Shown here piece by piece: positions 1 to 5,500 of a stretch of 5,500 nt of DNA. The translations under genes were made by a program, and so were the position numbers. Position 1 is the first letter of the stretch, and each line of letters opens with the position of its first letter. This DNA is from Desulfuromusa sp. (GTDB lineage Bacteria; Desulfobacterota; Desulfuromonadia; Desulfuromonadales; Geopsychrobacteraceae). A model generated the notes under the pieces. That model had not been told where the DNA came from. It made no database searches and saw only the letters and a program-made list of their open reading frames with translations. The stretch spans positions 1 through 5,500 of the forward strand of contig JAUVCS010000075.1 in assembly GCA_030590745.1 (NCBI GenBank), in the 5' to 3' direction.

Positions 1-1521
1 CTCAGTTATGATGAGCTGTTTGACCATGAAACGAAAAATAATGAGGGAGCCCTTTCGGCTAACGGAACGATGATGGTCGATACCGGAAAATTTACCGGCC
101 GTTCCCCCAAAGATAAATATTTTGTCAGGCAGCAGCCATCACGGGATAATATCGCTTGGGGCAATATCAACCAGCCGGTCAGCGAAGATATTTTTAATGA
201 GCTCCACGCGCAGGTGGTCGACTATCTCTCCGGCAAGGATGTCTACGTCGCTGATGGTTTCAGCGGTGCAAACCCGAAAACTACCCGAAAAGTCCGTTTT
301 GTGACCGAGATCGCCTGGCAATCGCACTTCATCAAAAATATGTTTATCCGCCCTGACGAAAAACAACTGGAAGAATTTACTCCCGATTTCACCGTCTACA
401 ATGCTGCCGGCACTACCAATATCAATTGGGAAAAGCACGGCCTGCACTCTGACGTTTTTGTTGTTTTCAATATCGAGAAGAATATCGCTATCATCGGTGG
501 AAGCTGGTACGGCGGCGAGATGAAAAAGGGCATCTTCACGATGATGAACTACTGGTTGCCACTGGAGAATATCCTTTCTATGCATTGCAGTGCCAACGTT
601 GGCAAAGATGGTGATGTCTGCCTTTTCTTCGGCCTTTCTGGAACCGGTAAAACAACCCTCTCAACCGATTCCAGACGTAAATTGATCGGTGACGATGAGC
701 ATGGTTGGGACGATGAGGGTATCTTCAACTTTGAGGGTGGTTGCTATGCCAAAACCATCGATCTTTCTTCCGACAGCGAGCCAGAGATCTTCAGCGCCAT
801 CAGACGCGATGCACTGCTCGAAAATGTTGTTGCTGATGCCGATGGCAATATCGATTACAGCGATAACTCCAAAACTGAGAATACACGGGTCTCTTATCCG
901 ATTGAACATATCGAAAACCATGAGCCAAGTTTGCGCGCCGATCATCCGCAGAATATTATTTTTCTCACCTGCGATGCCTTTGGTGTTCTGCCTCCGGTTT
1001 CCAAGTTAACTAAAGAGCAGGCGATGTACTACTTCCTTTCTGGTTATACCGCCAAGGTTGCCGGAACCGAGCGGGGTATTACCGAGCCGGTGGCTGCCTT
1101 CTCTGCCTGCTTCGGTGAAGCGTTTTTACCGCTTCATCCGACCGCCTATGCCAAATTGCTGGGCGAAAAAATGGAAAAGTACAACGTCAACGCCTATCTG
1201 GTGAATACCGGCTGGGCCGGTGGTGGCTATGGAGTCGGTAAGCGGATGAGCATCAAAGCGACCCGTTCCTGCATCAACGCAATTCTAGATGGCAGTATCA
1301 ACAATTGTGAATTTGAGCAGACCCGTTTTTTTAAGCTCAATATCCCCAAAGAGCTGCACGGGGTTGATACTGAGTTGCTCAATCCGCGTAATTCCTGGCC
1401 GGATAAAGGGGCTTTTGATCAGACAGCCAATAAACTCGCGGGTATGTTTATTGAGAACTTCAAGAAATATATGATCGAGAATAACGATTTTGATTTTACC
1501 CAGGCAGGGCCAAGGGTTTAA
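1..1521 (+). CDS. pckA: Phosphoenolpyruvate carboxykinase (ATP), 5'-truncated by the window edge
   Basis: Cytosolic enzyme that interconverts oxaloacetate + ATP with PEP + CO2 + ADP, the entry step of gluconeogenesis (or, in some anaerobes, PEP carboxylation). The frame is open from base 1, giving 506 residues; alignment from memory with E. coli PckA (540 aa) suggests about 27 residues are missing, so the internal ATG at 70 is not the real start. Numbering from base 1: substrate-binding GRSPKDKY with R34; YGGEMKKG with metal/substrate lysines K175-K176; metal-ligand histidine H195 in MHCSAN; P-loop-like kinase-1 motif [11 protein letters not shown] at 211-221 with K217; kinase-2 motif GDDEHGW with D231-D232; TERGITEP with R358. 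All expected catalytic residues are present, and the C-terminus (QAGPRV) ends where the family ends. This is the ATP-dependent family, not the GTP type. It is followed by its own terminator, so it is probably not cotranscribed with the next gene. Confidence 0.97.
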   Translation, partial: LSYDELFDHETKNNEGALSANGTMMVDTGKFTGRSPKDKYFVRQQPSRDNIAWGNINQPVSEDIFNELHAQVVDYLSGKDVYVADGFSGANPKTTRKVRFVTEIAWQSHFIKNMFIRPDEKQLEEFTPDFTVYNAAGTTNINWEKHGLHSDVFVVFNIEKNIAIIGGSWYGGEMKKGIFTMMNYWLPLENILSMHCSANVGKDGDVCLFFGLSGTGKTTLSTDSRRKLIGDDEHGWDDEGIFNFEGGCYAKTIDLSSDSEPEIFSAIRRDALLENVVADADGNIDYSDNSKTENTRVSYPIEHIENHEPSLRADHPQNIIFLTCDAFGVLPPVSKLTKEQAMYYFLSGYTAKVAGTERGITEPVAAFSACFGEAFLPLHPTAYAKLLGEKMEKYNVNAYLVNTGWAGGGYGVGKRMSIKATRSCINAILDGSINNCEFEQTRFFKLNIPKELHGVDTELLNPRNSWPDKGAFDQTANKLAGMFIENFKKYMIENNDFDFTQAGPRV

Positions 1522-1549
1522 TTGTAATATTTTATTACCTGAAAATAAC

Positions 1550-1589
1550 AAAAAAGAGTGCTTGGCATCTGCTGAGTACTCTTTTTTTT
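1550..1589 (+). terminator. Intrinsic terminator of pckA
   Basis: The 12-bp arm AAAAAGAGTGCT (1551-1562) pairs with AGTACTCTTTTT (1575-1586) with one G-T wobble, around a 12-nt loop. An eight-T run follows at 1582-1589. It starts 28 bases after the pckA stop. The A-tract on the left arm (1550-1555) means that it could also stop transcription from the other direction, although no convergent gene is present. Confidence 0.88.
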
Positions 1590-1608
1590 GTTTATTGTCA
1601 GGCTTTAC

Positions 1609-1637
1609 TTGACATAAAGTGAAAGAAAAATAATAAT
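1609..1637 (+). promoter_or_regulatory. Predicted sigma70-type promoter for thiL and the downstream operon
   Basis: A perfect -35 box TTGACA (1609-1614) is separated by 17 nt from a -10 box AATAAT (1632-1637, 5 of 6 consensus bases). It sits directly after the pckA terminator and 32 nt before the thiL ATG. Transcription would start near 1644, giving a leader of about 26 nt, too short for a TPP riboswitch. The region is AT-rich, so a chance match is possible, but the exact -35 and ideal spacing make it the best promoter in the window. Confidence 0.65.
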
Positions 1638-1669
1638 TAGCGTATAAAAATTAATATTAGGTAAAGAAT

Positions 1670-2650
1670 ATGGTGGTTAATAAAAAAGCTGGTTTGAAAG
1701 AGTTTGAATTGATCCGCTGGATTCAACAGCAGACGGGTTGCCCTTCCTATCTTACCATGGGAATCGGTGATGATTGTTCTATCCAGCCCCAGCAGGAGGG
1801 ACAAGATCTATTAACCAGTACCGATTTATTTATTGAGGGAGTTCATTTCAGGCGGGAATGGAGCAGTTGGTTCGATCTGGGACGTAAGGCTGCAGCAGTC
1901 AATATCAGTGACATTGCAGCCATGGGGGGAACTCCACAATCATTATTTTTAGCTATTGGTCGACCCCGTGAGATGAGCGATGCAGAGGTTAAAGAGTTCA
2001 TTTCAGGATTTCTGGCAGAGGTTGAGATCCACGGTGCTGTCCTGGCGGGTGGTGATACCTGTAGTTCTTCCGGGCCATTGCTGATTTCGGTGACTGTTCA
2101 GGGGACGGTTGCTGCAACCGAGGCGGTCTGCCGCGAGGGAGCTAGTTATGGCGATGCCATCTATGTTTCCGGTTCTTTAGGTGATAGTGCTCTGGCCCTT
2201 CAGCTTCTGGGAAAAGGGCAACAACCAGATAACTACCTGGCGGGGCGCTTTCATACTCCAACTCCCCGGGTTGCCTTGGGACAGGAGTTATCGAAGCGAC
2301 AGTTAGCAACAGCCATGCTGGATGTTTCTGATGGATTGTTGGCGGATCTGGATCATATTTTAACCGCTTCCGGGGTGGGAGCCGAACTTGATCTGGAGAA
2401 GATCCCCCTTTCGGAGCCGTTTCAAAGAGCCTTAAGTGAGGATTTTTCCCTGATTGATCTGGCACTTGCGGGTGGTGAAGATTATGAGCTGGTTTTTACT
2501 TCCCCCTTGAAAGATCTCGACAGTCAAATTGAGATGGAGTCTGTGGTCACGCAGATTGGGATAATCAGCCTGGAACCGGGGCTGCGGGTTCGTCAAAAGA
2601 GCGGTGAACTCTATCACTGTCAGCGAGGTGGTTTTGACCATTTTACTTGA
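1670..2650 (+). CDS. thiL: Thiamine-monophosphate kinase
   Basis: Cytosolic enzyme that phosphorylates thiamine monophosphate with ATP to thiamine pyrophosphate, the last step of the cofactor's synthesis. At 326 aa it matches the usual length (E. coli ThiL is about 325). Motifs of the ThiL/PurM-like ATP-binding fold are in order: GIGDD (31-35) and STD (50-52), Mg/ATP ligands; NISDIAAMGG (78-87), the helix and turn typical of ThiL; GGDT (127-130); MLDVSDGL (216-223); GGEDYEL (268-274); and the C-terminal GGFDHF (320-325), like the GWDHF ending of other ThiL proteins. The ATG at 1670 has only a weak AGG Shine-Dalgarno (1659-1661, 8 nt away). In many bacteria thiL lies with nusB or pgpA; here it is the first gene of a unit that continues into chemotaxis genes, and its last codons overlap cheR. 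No truncation or missing motif is seen. Confidence 0.95.
   Translation: MVVNKKAGLKEFELIRWIQQQTGCPSYLTMGIGDDCSIQPQQEGQDLLTSTDLFIEGVHFRREWSSWFDLGRKAAAVNISDIAAMGGTPQSLFLAIGRPREMSDAEVKEFISGFLAEVEIHGAVLAGGDTCSSSGPLLISVTVQGTVAATEAVCREGASYGDAIYVSGSLGDSALALQLLGKGQQPDNYLAGRFHTPTPRVALGQELSKRQLATAMLDVSDGLLADLDHILTASGVGAELDLEKIPLSEPFQRALSEDFSLIDLALAGGEDYELVFTSPLKDLDSQIEMESVVTQIGIISLEPGLRVRQKSGELYHCQRGGFDHFT
2625..2630 (+). promoter_or_regulatory. Ribosome binding site of cheR, inside the thiL coding region
   Basis: GAGGTG matches the 16S anti-Shine-Dalgarno complement and lies 3 nt before the TTG at 2634 (the GAGG core is 5 nt away). It is the only good site near the candidate starts (GTG 2604, GTG 2628, TTG 2634) and is the reason for preferring TTG 2634. 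The bases also encode the ...RGG... end of ThiL, so the site would be cleared only as ribosomes finish thiL. Confidence 0.5.
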
Positions 2651-3575
2651 TAGTTACAATCCAGCGGCAACGGCTTCGCTCCCCTATCGGGAGCATGAGG
2701 TTATTGAGGAACAAAAGTCGCAGAACCAGTCTCCCTTTATTGGCGCAGACCTTGATGATGCGGTCTATGATCAGATCGCTGAAATATTGCGGAAGCAGCA
2801 GAATTTTCATCTGGAAGGGTATAAAGTTCTCTGTATTAAGCGTCGCCTTGCGGCACGGATCAGGACGGTTGGTTCCAATGAACCTGAGGCCTATATTGAG
2901 CTGTTGAAGGAAAACCTTCGCGAGCAGGAACAGCTCATGGCAACACTGAGTATTCATGTCTCGCAGTTTTTTCGTAATGAAAGTGTTTTTCAGCTATTGG
3001 AAAAACAAGTATTACCGGAACTTCAGGAAAATTCACGTCGACATAGTCACAAATTGAGAATCTGGAGTGTTGGCTGTGCCAATGGTGAGGAGCCCTATTC
3101 TATTGCTCTACTCTGTCAGAAACACCAGCAAGCAGAGGATTTACTATCGATTGTTGGGACCGATCTGAGCCCGGAAGCTTTAACCCGAGCTAAGCAGGGA
3201 CTTTTCCCCGCAGCGCGGGTCCAGAATGTTTCAGCTGAAATGCTTGCAGAATGTTTTGTTGAAACTGGTCAGCAATACCAGCTACTTGAGGAGATTCGTG
3301 AGCGAGTTCAATTTTTTCGTCATGATATTCTGGCCGATAAACCATTTTACCGGGCCAATTTGATTCTGTGCCGGAATCTGCTGATCTATTTTTCTCGTGC
3401 ACAGCAGCAACAAATTATCGAAACCCTGGCAACCGCGTTGCTGCCAGGCGGCTATCTGGTTCTGGGTAGAGCAGAAACGCTGACCTCGGCCTGTCGTGGA
3501 CTGTTTGAGTGTATTGATCCTGCGGAGAGAATTTATCGGCGGGTGAAGATGAATGAGATTAACCAGGCAGACTAA
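2634..3575 (+). CDS. cheR: Chemotaxis protein methyltransferase CheR
   Basis: Transfers methyl groups from S-adenosylmethionine to glutamates on chemoreceptors, setting adaptation. From TTG 2634 it is 313 aa (E. coli CheR is 286). Starts at GTG 2628 or GTG 2604 would add 2 or 10 residues; no ATG/GTG/TTG codon follows in frame until 2787, inside the N-terminal domain, so an overlap with thiL is unavoidable. After a polar tail of about 40 residues comes the helical CheR_N domain (about 42-120), ending in the conserved FFR with catalytic R114. The SAM-binding domain follows: GCANGEEPYSIA (147-158), the acidic GTDLS (D177), CRNLLIYF (246-253) and the PGGYLVLGRAE segment (271-281, where GHSE is more usual). 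The beta-subdomain that docks on receptor tails looks about four residues shorter than in E. coli, from memory. There is no TPR or other fusion. The partner receptor is encoded next, 90 bp downstream. Confidence 0.94.
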   Translation: MTILLDSYNPAATASLPYREHEVIEEQKSQNQSPFIGADLDDAVYDQIAEILRKQQNFHLEGYKVLCIKRRLAARIRTVGSNEPEAYIELLKENLREQEQLMATLSIHVSQFFRNESVFQLLEKQVLPELQENSRRHSHKLRIWSVGCANGEEPYSIALLCQKHQQAEDLLSIVGTDLSPEALTRAKQGLFPAARVQNVSAEMLAECFVETGQQYQLLEEIRERVQFFRHDILADKPFYRANLILCRNLLIYFSRAQQQQIIETLATALLPGGYLVLGRAETLTSACRGLFECIDPAERIYRRVKMNEINQAD

Positions 3576-3587
3576 AATTTCTATTAT
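3559..3587 (+). promoter_or_regulatory. Possible internal promoter for mcp-cheW-cheY
   Basis: TTAACC (3559-3564, 4 of 6 to TTGACA) lies 17 nt before TATTAT (3582-3587, 5 of 6 to TATAAT), spanning the 3' end of cheR and the AT-rich start of the only real gap in the chemotaxis cluster. The predicted start near 3594 would leave a leader of about 72 nt. Chance matches are common in AT-rich DNA, so this is tentative. Confidence 0.3.
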
Positions 3588-3623
3588 ATTTTAAATATTT
3601 CCCCCTCATTCGGCCGCTGACCA

Positions 3624-3662
3624 CCTTTTCCTTTATGGAGAAGGGTTGAGTGGAAGGAGAAG
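3624..3662 (+). promoter_or_regulatory. Leader hairpin with two competing partners ahead of mcp
   Basis: CCTTTTCC (3624-3631) pairs with GGAGAAGG (3637-3644) with one G-T wobble around a TTTAT loop. The overlapping strand CTTTTCCTT (3625-3633) can pair equally well, again with one wobble, with AAGGAGAAG (3654-3662), which contains the mcp Shine-Dalgarno. The heptamer GGAGAAG occurs at both 3637-3643 and 3656-3662. No T-run follows, so this is not a terminator. The pairings are visible; a regulatory role is inference. Confidence 0.35.
3654..3659 (+). promoter_or_regulatory. Strong ribosome binding site of mcp
   Basis: AAGGAG lies 6 nt before the ATG at 3666, the best Shine-Dalgarno in the window. 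It fixes this start and suggests that the receptor is translated independently and more strongly than cheR or cheW. Confidence 0.8.
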
Positions 3663-3665
3663 AAA

Positions 3666-4949
3666 ATGCGTGTTGATATCAGTTACAAATTTGTCGTTGG
3701 ATTTATCTTCGTTGTTGCCTCTGTTGTCCTGCTGAACCTGTTGGTTCCGCAGTTACAGATCCCGGTATGGACACATCAGTGGATTACCATTGTTGGCGCT
3801 TTGCTGGTTGGTCTGATTTTTGGCTGGATATTTTCCAAGGTATTTACGACAAATTTCAGGATTTTGACCCAAGGGGCTGAGCGGTTAAGTGATGGTGACC
3901 TGAGTCGTAATGTTCGACTACGCAAGGGGCTGTTTTCTGACGAAACAGAGGATCTTTCCAACTCTTTGAATCTGGTAGTTAATAGTTTACGTAACTTGGT
4001 CGGGCAGATTCGTACCAGCTCCCTCAATGTTAATGAGTTGTCACTTTCTCAGGCAACAACAGCAGAAGAGATGACAGCGACTGCTCACGAGGTGGCAGGG
4101 TCAGTTGAACAGATCAGTCGGGGGGCGGAAACTCAGGCTGAAATGGTTGAGCGTGCCTCCAAAGTTATCCGGGAAATGGCCGGGCAAATTGATCTGGTTG
4201 CCAGTTCGGCAAATGGACTCTCTTTGTCAGCAGAAGAAACCACTCTGTCTGCCCGCCATGGCGAGGAGATGACGGTGACAGCCCTGGCTAATCTGAAAAA
4301 GGTGCTCACTCAGATAGAAGAGAATGGAGCAATGTTTGTCTCTTTCAGCGAGCAGGTACAAAAAATCGGGACAATCGTGGATGTGATCACCGGCATAGCA
4401 CAGAAGACCAATTTGCTCGCTCTTAATGCAACAATTGAAGCAGCACGAGCCGGGGAATATGGGCATGGTTTTGCCGTGGTTGCTGAAGAGGTGAGCAAGT
4501 TAGCTGATAGTACCAGTGTTTCGGCTGGAGAGATCACCCGGATGGTTGAGAAAACCCGTGAGCAAAGTCTGAAGGTGCAACGATCGATGGAGGAGAGTGT
4601 CAGATCTATCGATGCGGGTCGGGAATCGGTCGATATTACCGATAGAGCATTTAAAGAAATTATCAATAAAGCCGAAGCTGCCCAGGTCAAGTCGGTCACT
4701 ATTCGGGATTTGACCGAAAAACAGAGTTCGGGGGCACAGACAATTGTTGCAGCAATTGAAGAGATTGCTCGGGTTACTGAGGATAATGCAGCCTCAACAG
4801 AGGAAGTTTCTGCAGCAACCGAGGAGCAAACTGCTTCAATGGAAGAGATGACCTTTGCTTCACAGCGCCTCTCCCATCTGGCTGATGAGTTATTGACTTC
4901 GGTCAGCCGCTTCAATCTTGGTATCACCTCGGAGCAAAAGCAACAATGA
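3666..4949 (+). CDS. Methyl-accepting chemotaxis protein without a periplasmic sensor domain
   Basis: Inner-membrane chemoreceptor that controls a CheA kinase through CheW; 427 aa, against 500-650 for typical sensor-bearing receptors. Two hydrophobic helices (about 9-28 and 39-58) are joined by only about 10 residues, so no ligand-binding domain fits outside the membrane. A HAMP-like region follows (about 60-113; [11 protein letters not shown] is typical), then a long antiparallel coiled coil. Its tip is the conserved signalling hairpin near 237-275, with [17 protein letters not shown] and GFAVVAEEV. Likely methylation sites fitting the paired-Glu consensus are [10 protein letters not shown] (376-385), [10 protein letters not shown] (382-391) and, on the first arm, around TAEEMTAT (132-139). 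Each arm is about 140-150 residues, near the 40-heptad class, though a heptad alignment would be needed to assign it. The C-terminus ([11 protein letters not shown]) has no NWETF-like tether. Its stop overlaps cheW. Signals probably come from the membrane, the HAMP region or a partner protein; the ligand is unknown. Confidence 0.93.
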   Translation: MRVDISYKFVVGFIFVVASVVLLNLLVPQLQIPVWTHQWITIVGALLVGLIFGWIFSKVFTTNFRILTQGAERLSDGDLSRNVRLRKGLFSDETEDLSNSLNLVVNSLRNLVGQIRTSSLNVNELSLSQATTAEEMTATAHEVAGSVEQISRGAETQAEMVERASKVIREMAGQIDLVASSANGLSLSAEETTLSARHGEEMTVTALANLKKVLTQIEENGAMFVSFSEQVQKIGTIVDVITGIAQKTNLLALNATIEAARAGEYGHGFAVVAEEVSKLADSTSVSAGEITRMVEKTREQSLKVQRSMEESVRSIDAGRESVDITDRAFKEIINKAEAAQVKSVTIRDLTEKQSSGAQTIVAAIEEIARVTEDNAASTEEVSAATEEQTASMEEMTFASQRLSHLADELLTSVSRFNLGITSEQKQQ

Positions 4950-5377
4950 GGCAACTTTTACCATTCATTATTGGTTATGAAACCTATGCTCTAGATTTAG
5001 TTGAAGTTCAAGAGGTTGTTGAAAACCAAACAATCTACCTGTTCCCCGGTTCTCCCGAAATTGTAGCTGGGGCGATCAATTTTCATGGTCGGATTGTTCC
5101 GGTTGTTGATCTGGCTCAACTGCTTGATTTCCCCCTCAATAAAAAGGGACAACGGTTGATTGTGCTGACTAATCAACATGGCCCAGTTGCATTAGGGGTG
5201 GATCAGGTGCAGGCAGTTATCAATATTGAGACAGGTTCGGATATTCAGATGGAGGACTATGCTGAGAGAAGTTATATCAATGAGGTTATCAACTGGCACG
5301 GCAAGATGATCAGTTTGTTTGATCTTGACCAGTTACAGATAAAACTTGAGTTGCTCTGCACTCAATCCGGAGGTTGA
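4946..5377 (+). CDS. cheW: CheW-type coupling protein, short single domain
   Basis: Cytosolic adaptor that joins chemoreceptor tips to the CheA kinase. At 143 aa it is one CheW domain with almost no tails (E. coli CheW is 167). It starts with the beta-strand [12 protein letters not shown] (7-18) and VQEVVE (21-26), then the signature [19 protein letters not shown] (42-60), and [12 protein letters not shown] (83-94). The usual N-x-R-G of the signature reads N-F-H-G, so the conserved arginine is His47. The second half carries a similar segment, [16 protein letters not shown] (115-130). The ATG at 4946 overlaps the mcp stop as ATGA; only a distant GGAG (4931-4934, 11 nt) precedes it, so translation is probably coupled to the receptor. 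Position directly after an mcp and before cheY supports CheW over a CheV or CheA fragment: no receiver, Hpt or kinase domain is attached. Confidence 0.92.
   Translation: MRQLLPFIIGYETYALDLVEVQEVVENQTIYLFPGSPEIVAGAINFHGRIVPVVDLAQLLDFPLNKKGQRLIVLTNQHGPVALGVDQVQAVINIETGSDIQMEDYAERSYINEVINWHGKMISLFDLDQLQIKLELLCTQSGG
5369..5373 (+). promoter_or_regulatory. Ribosome binding site of cheY within the cheW 3' end
   Basis: GGAGG lies 5 nt before the TTG at 5379 and overlaps the last codons of cheW. The alternative ATG at 5394 has no comparable site at proper spacing, so this decides the start in favour of TTG. Confidence 0.7.
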
Positions 5378-5378
5378 A

Positions 5379-5500
5379 TTGCCAAAGCGAGTTATGATCG
5401 TCGATGATGCTCTATTTATGCGTGCCATGCTGCGAGATATTTTCGAATTGGCGGACTGGCAAATTATTGCAGAAGCCAGTTGCGGTGAACAGGCCATTGC
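5379..5500 (+). CDS. cheY: CheY-type response regulator, 3'-truncated by the window edge
   Basis: Only 40 complete codons are present. Read from TTG 5379 the protein begins MPKRVMIVDDALFMRAML, matching the N-terminus of CheY proteins of the Bacillus/Geobacter style (for example MAHRILIVDDAAFMRMM in B. subtilis, from memory). The first strand ends in the acidic pair D9-D10 that binds Mg2+, followed by helix 1 (FMRAMLRDIFELA) and strand 2 (WQIIAEASCG, 28-37) leading into a helix starting EQAIA. The phosphoacceptor Asp, the Thr/Ser and the Lys lie beyond the edge, so activity cannot be judged and a longer protein with a receiver domain at its front (for example CheB) is not excluded. The start sits one base after the cheW stop with a good Shine-Dalgarno; starting at ATG 5394 would cut off strand 1, so TTG is favoured. 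It would receive phosphate from a CheA not in this window. Confidence 0.88.
   Translation, partial: MPKRVMIVDDALFMRAMLRDIFELADWQIIAEASCGEQAI

Noticed and set aside
70..72. ATG at 70 as the start of pckA
   Set aside because: The frame is open to base 1 and the upstream codons (SYDELFDHE...) align with the N-terminal part of other PckA proteins, so the gene begins outside the window.
139..585. A 148-codon open frame on the - strand opposite pckA
   Set aside because: It lies wholly within conserved pckA sequence, has no recognisable domain, and no Shine-Dalgarno or promoter was seen for it.
1615..1640. Sigma28-like flagellar promoter (TAAAG-type -35)
   Set aside because: A TAAAGT stretch is present but there is no GCCGATAA-like -10 at the proper distance; the sigma70-type boxes fit much better.
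1590..1669. TPP riboswitch ahead of thiL
   Set aside because: The gap is only about 80 nt, AT-rich, and lacks the CUGAGA and ACCUGA-type conserved elements; the predicted promoter leaves a leader of about 26 nt.
3576..3603. Terminator after cheR
   Set aside because: The AT-rich stretch contains the palindrome AAATATTT but no GC-containing stem with a T-run, so transcription probably continues into mcp.
4310..4954. A 214-codon open frame on the - strand opposite mcp
   Set aside because: It mirrors the coiled-coil part of the MCP, where biased codon use leaves the antisense frame open. It is rich in Ser/Ala/Val without any domain pattern, while the + strand protein is strongly conserved.

Overview
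The window is an ordinary-looking bacterial chromosome segment (by eye roughly 45-50% G+C) with every gene on the + strand. No mobile element, CRISPR array, tRNA or rRNA is visible. The gene content (an ATP-type PEP carboxykinase and a compact cheR-mcp-cheW-cheY run attached to thiL) and the protein style would fit a Deltaproteobacterium of the Desulfuromonas/Geobacter/Pelobacter kind. That assignment is inferred from memory of such proteins, not from a search.

Layout: (1) 1-1521, pckA, missing about 27 N-terminal codons off the left edge, closed by a clear intrinsic terminator at 1550-1589. (2) 1590-1669, a short AT-rich intergenic stretch with a near-consensus sigma70-type promoter (TTGACA, 17 nt, AATAAT). 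(3) 1670-2650, thiL, thiamine-monophosphate kinase. (4) 2634-3575, cheR, whose start lies inside the end of thiL. (5) 3576-3665, a 90-nt leader with a possible internal promoter, a hairpin and a strong Shine-Dalgarno. (6) 3666-4949, a chemoreceptor (MCP) with two membrane helices but almost no external domain. (7) 4946-5377, a small single-domain CheW that overlaps the mcp stop as ATGA. (8) 5379-5500, the first 40 codons of a CheY-type response regulator, starting at TTG one base after the cheW stop and cut by the right edge.

How it works together: PckA is a separate transcription unit of central carbon metabolism. From the promoter at about 1609-1637 the remaining genes appear to form one operon: thiL, then a chemosensory module in which CheR methylates the receptor, CheW couples it to a CheA kinase (not in the window), and CheY receives the phosphate. 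Tight overlaps and two probable TTG starts point to translational coupling. The receptor has no recognisable ligand-binding domain and neither it nor CheW carries a CheR-tethering pentapeptide. This resembles alternative chemosensory systems (for example the Dif type) more than a classic amino-acid chemotaxis receptor, but that is inference. I see no clearly undescribed system here. The points most worth checking are the sensorless receptor, the thiL-cheR coupling, and the two alternative pairings around the mcp ribosome binding site.
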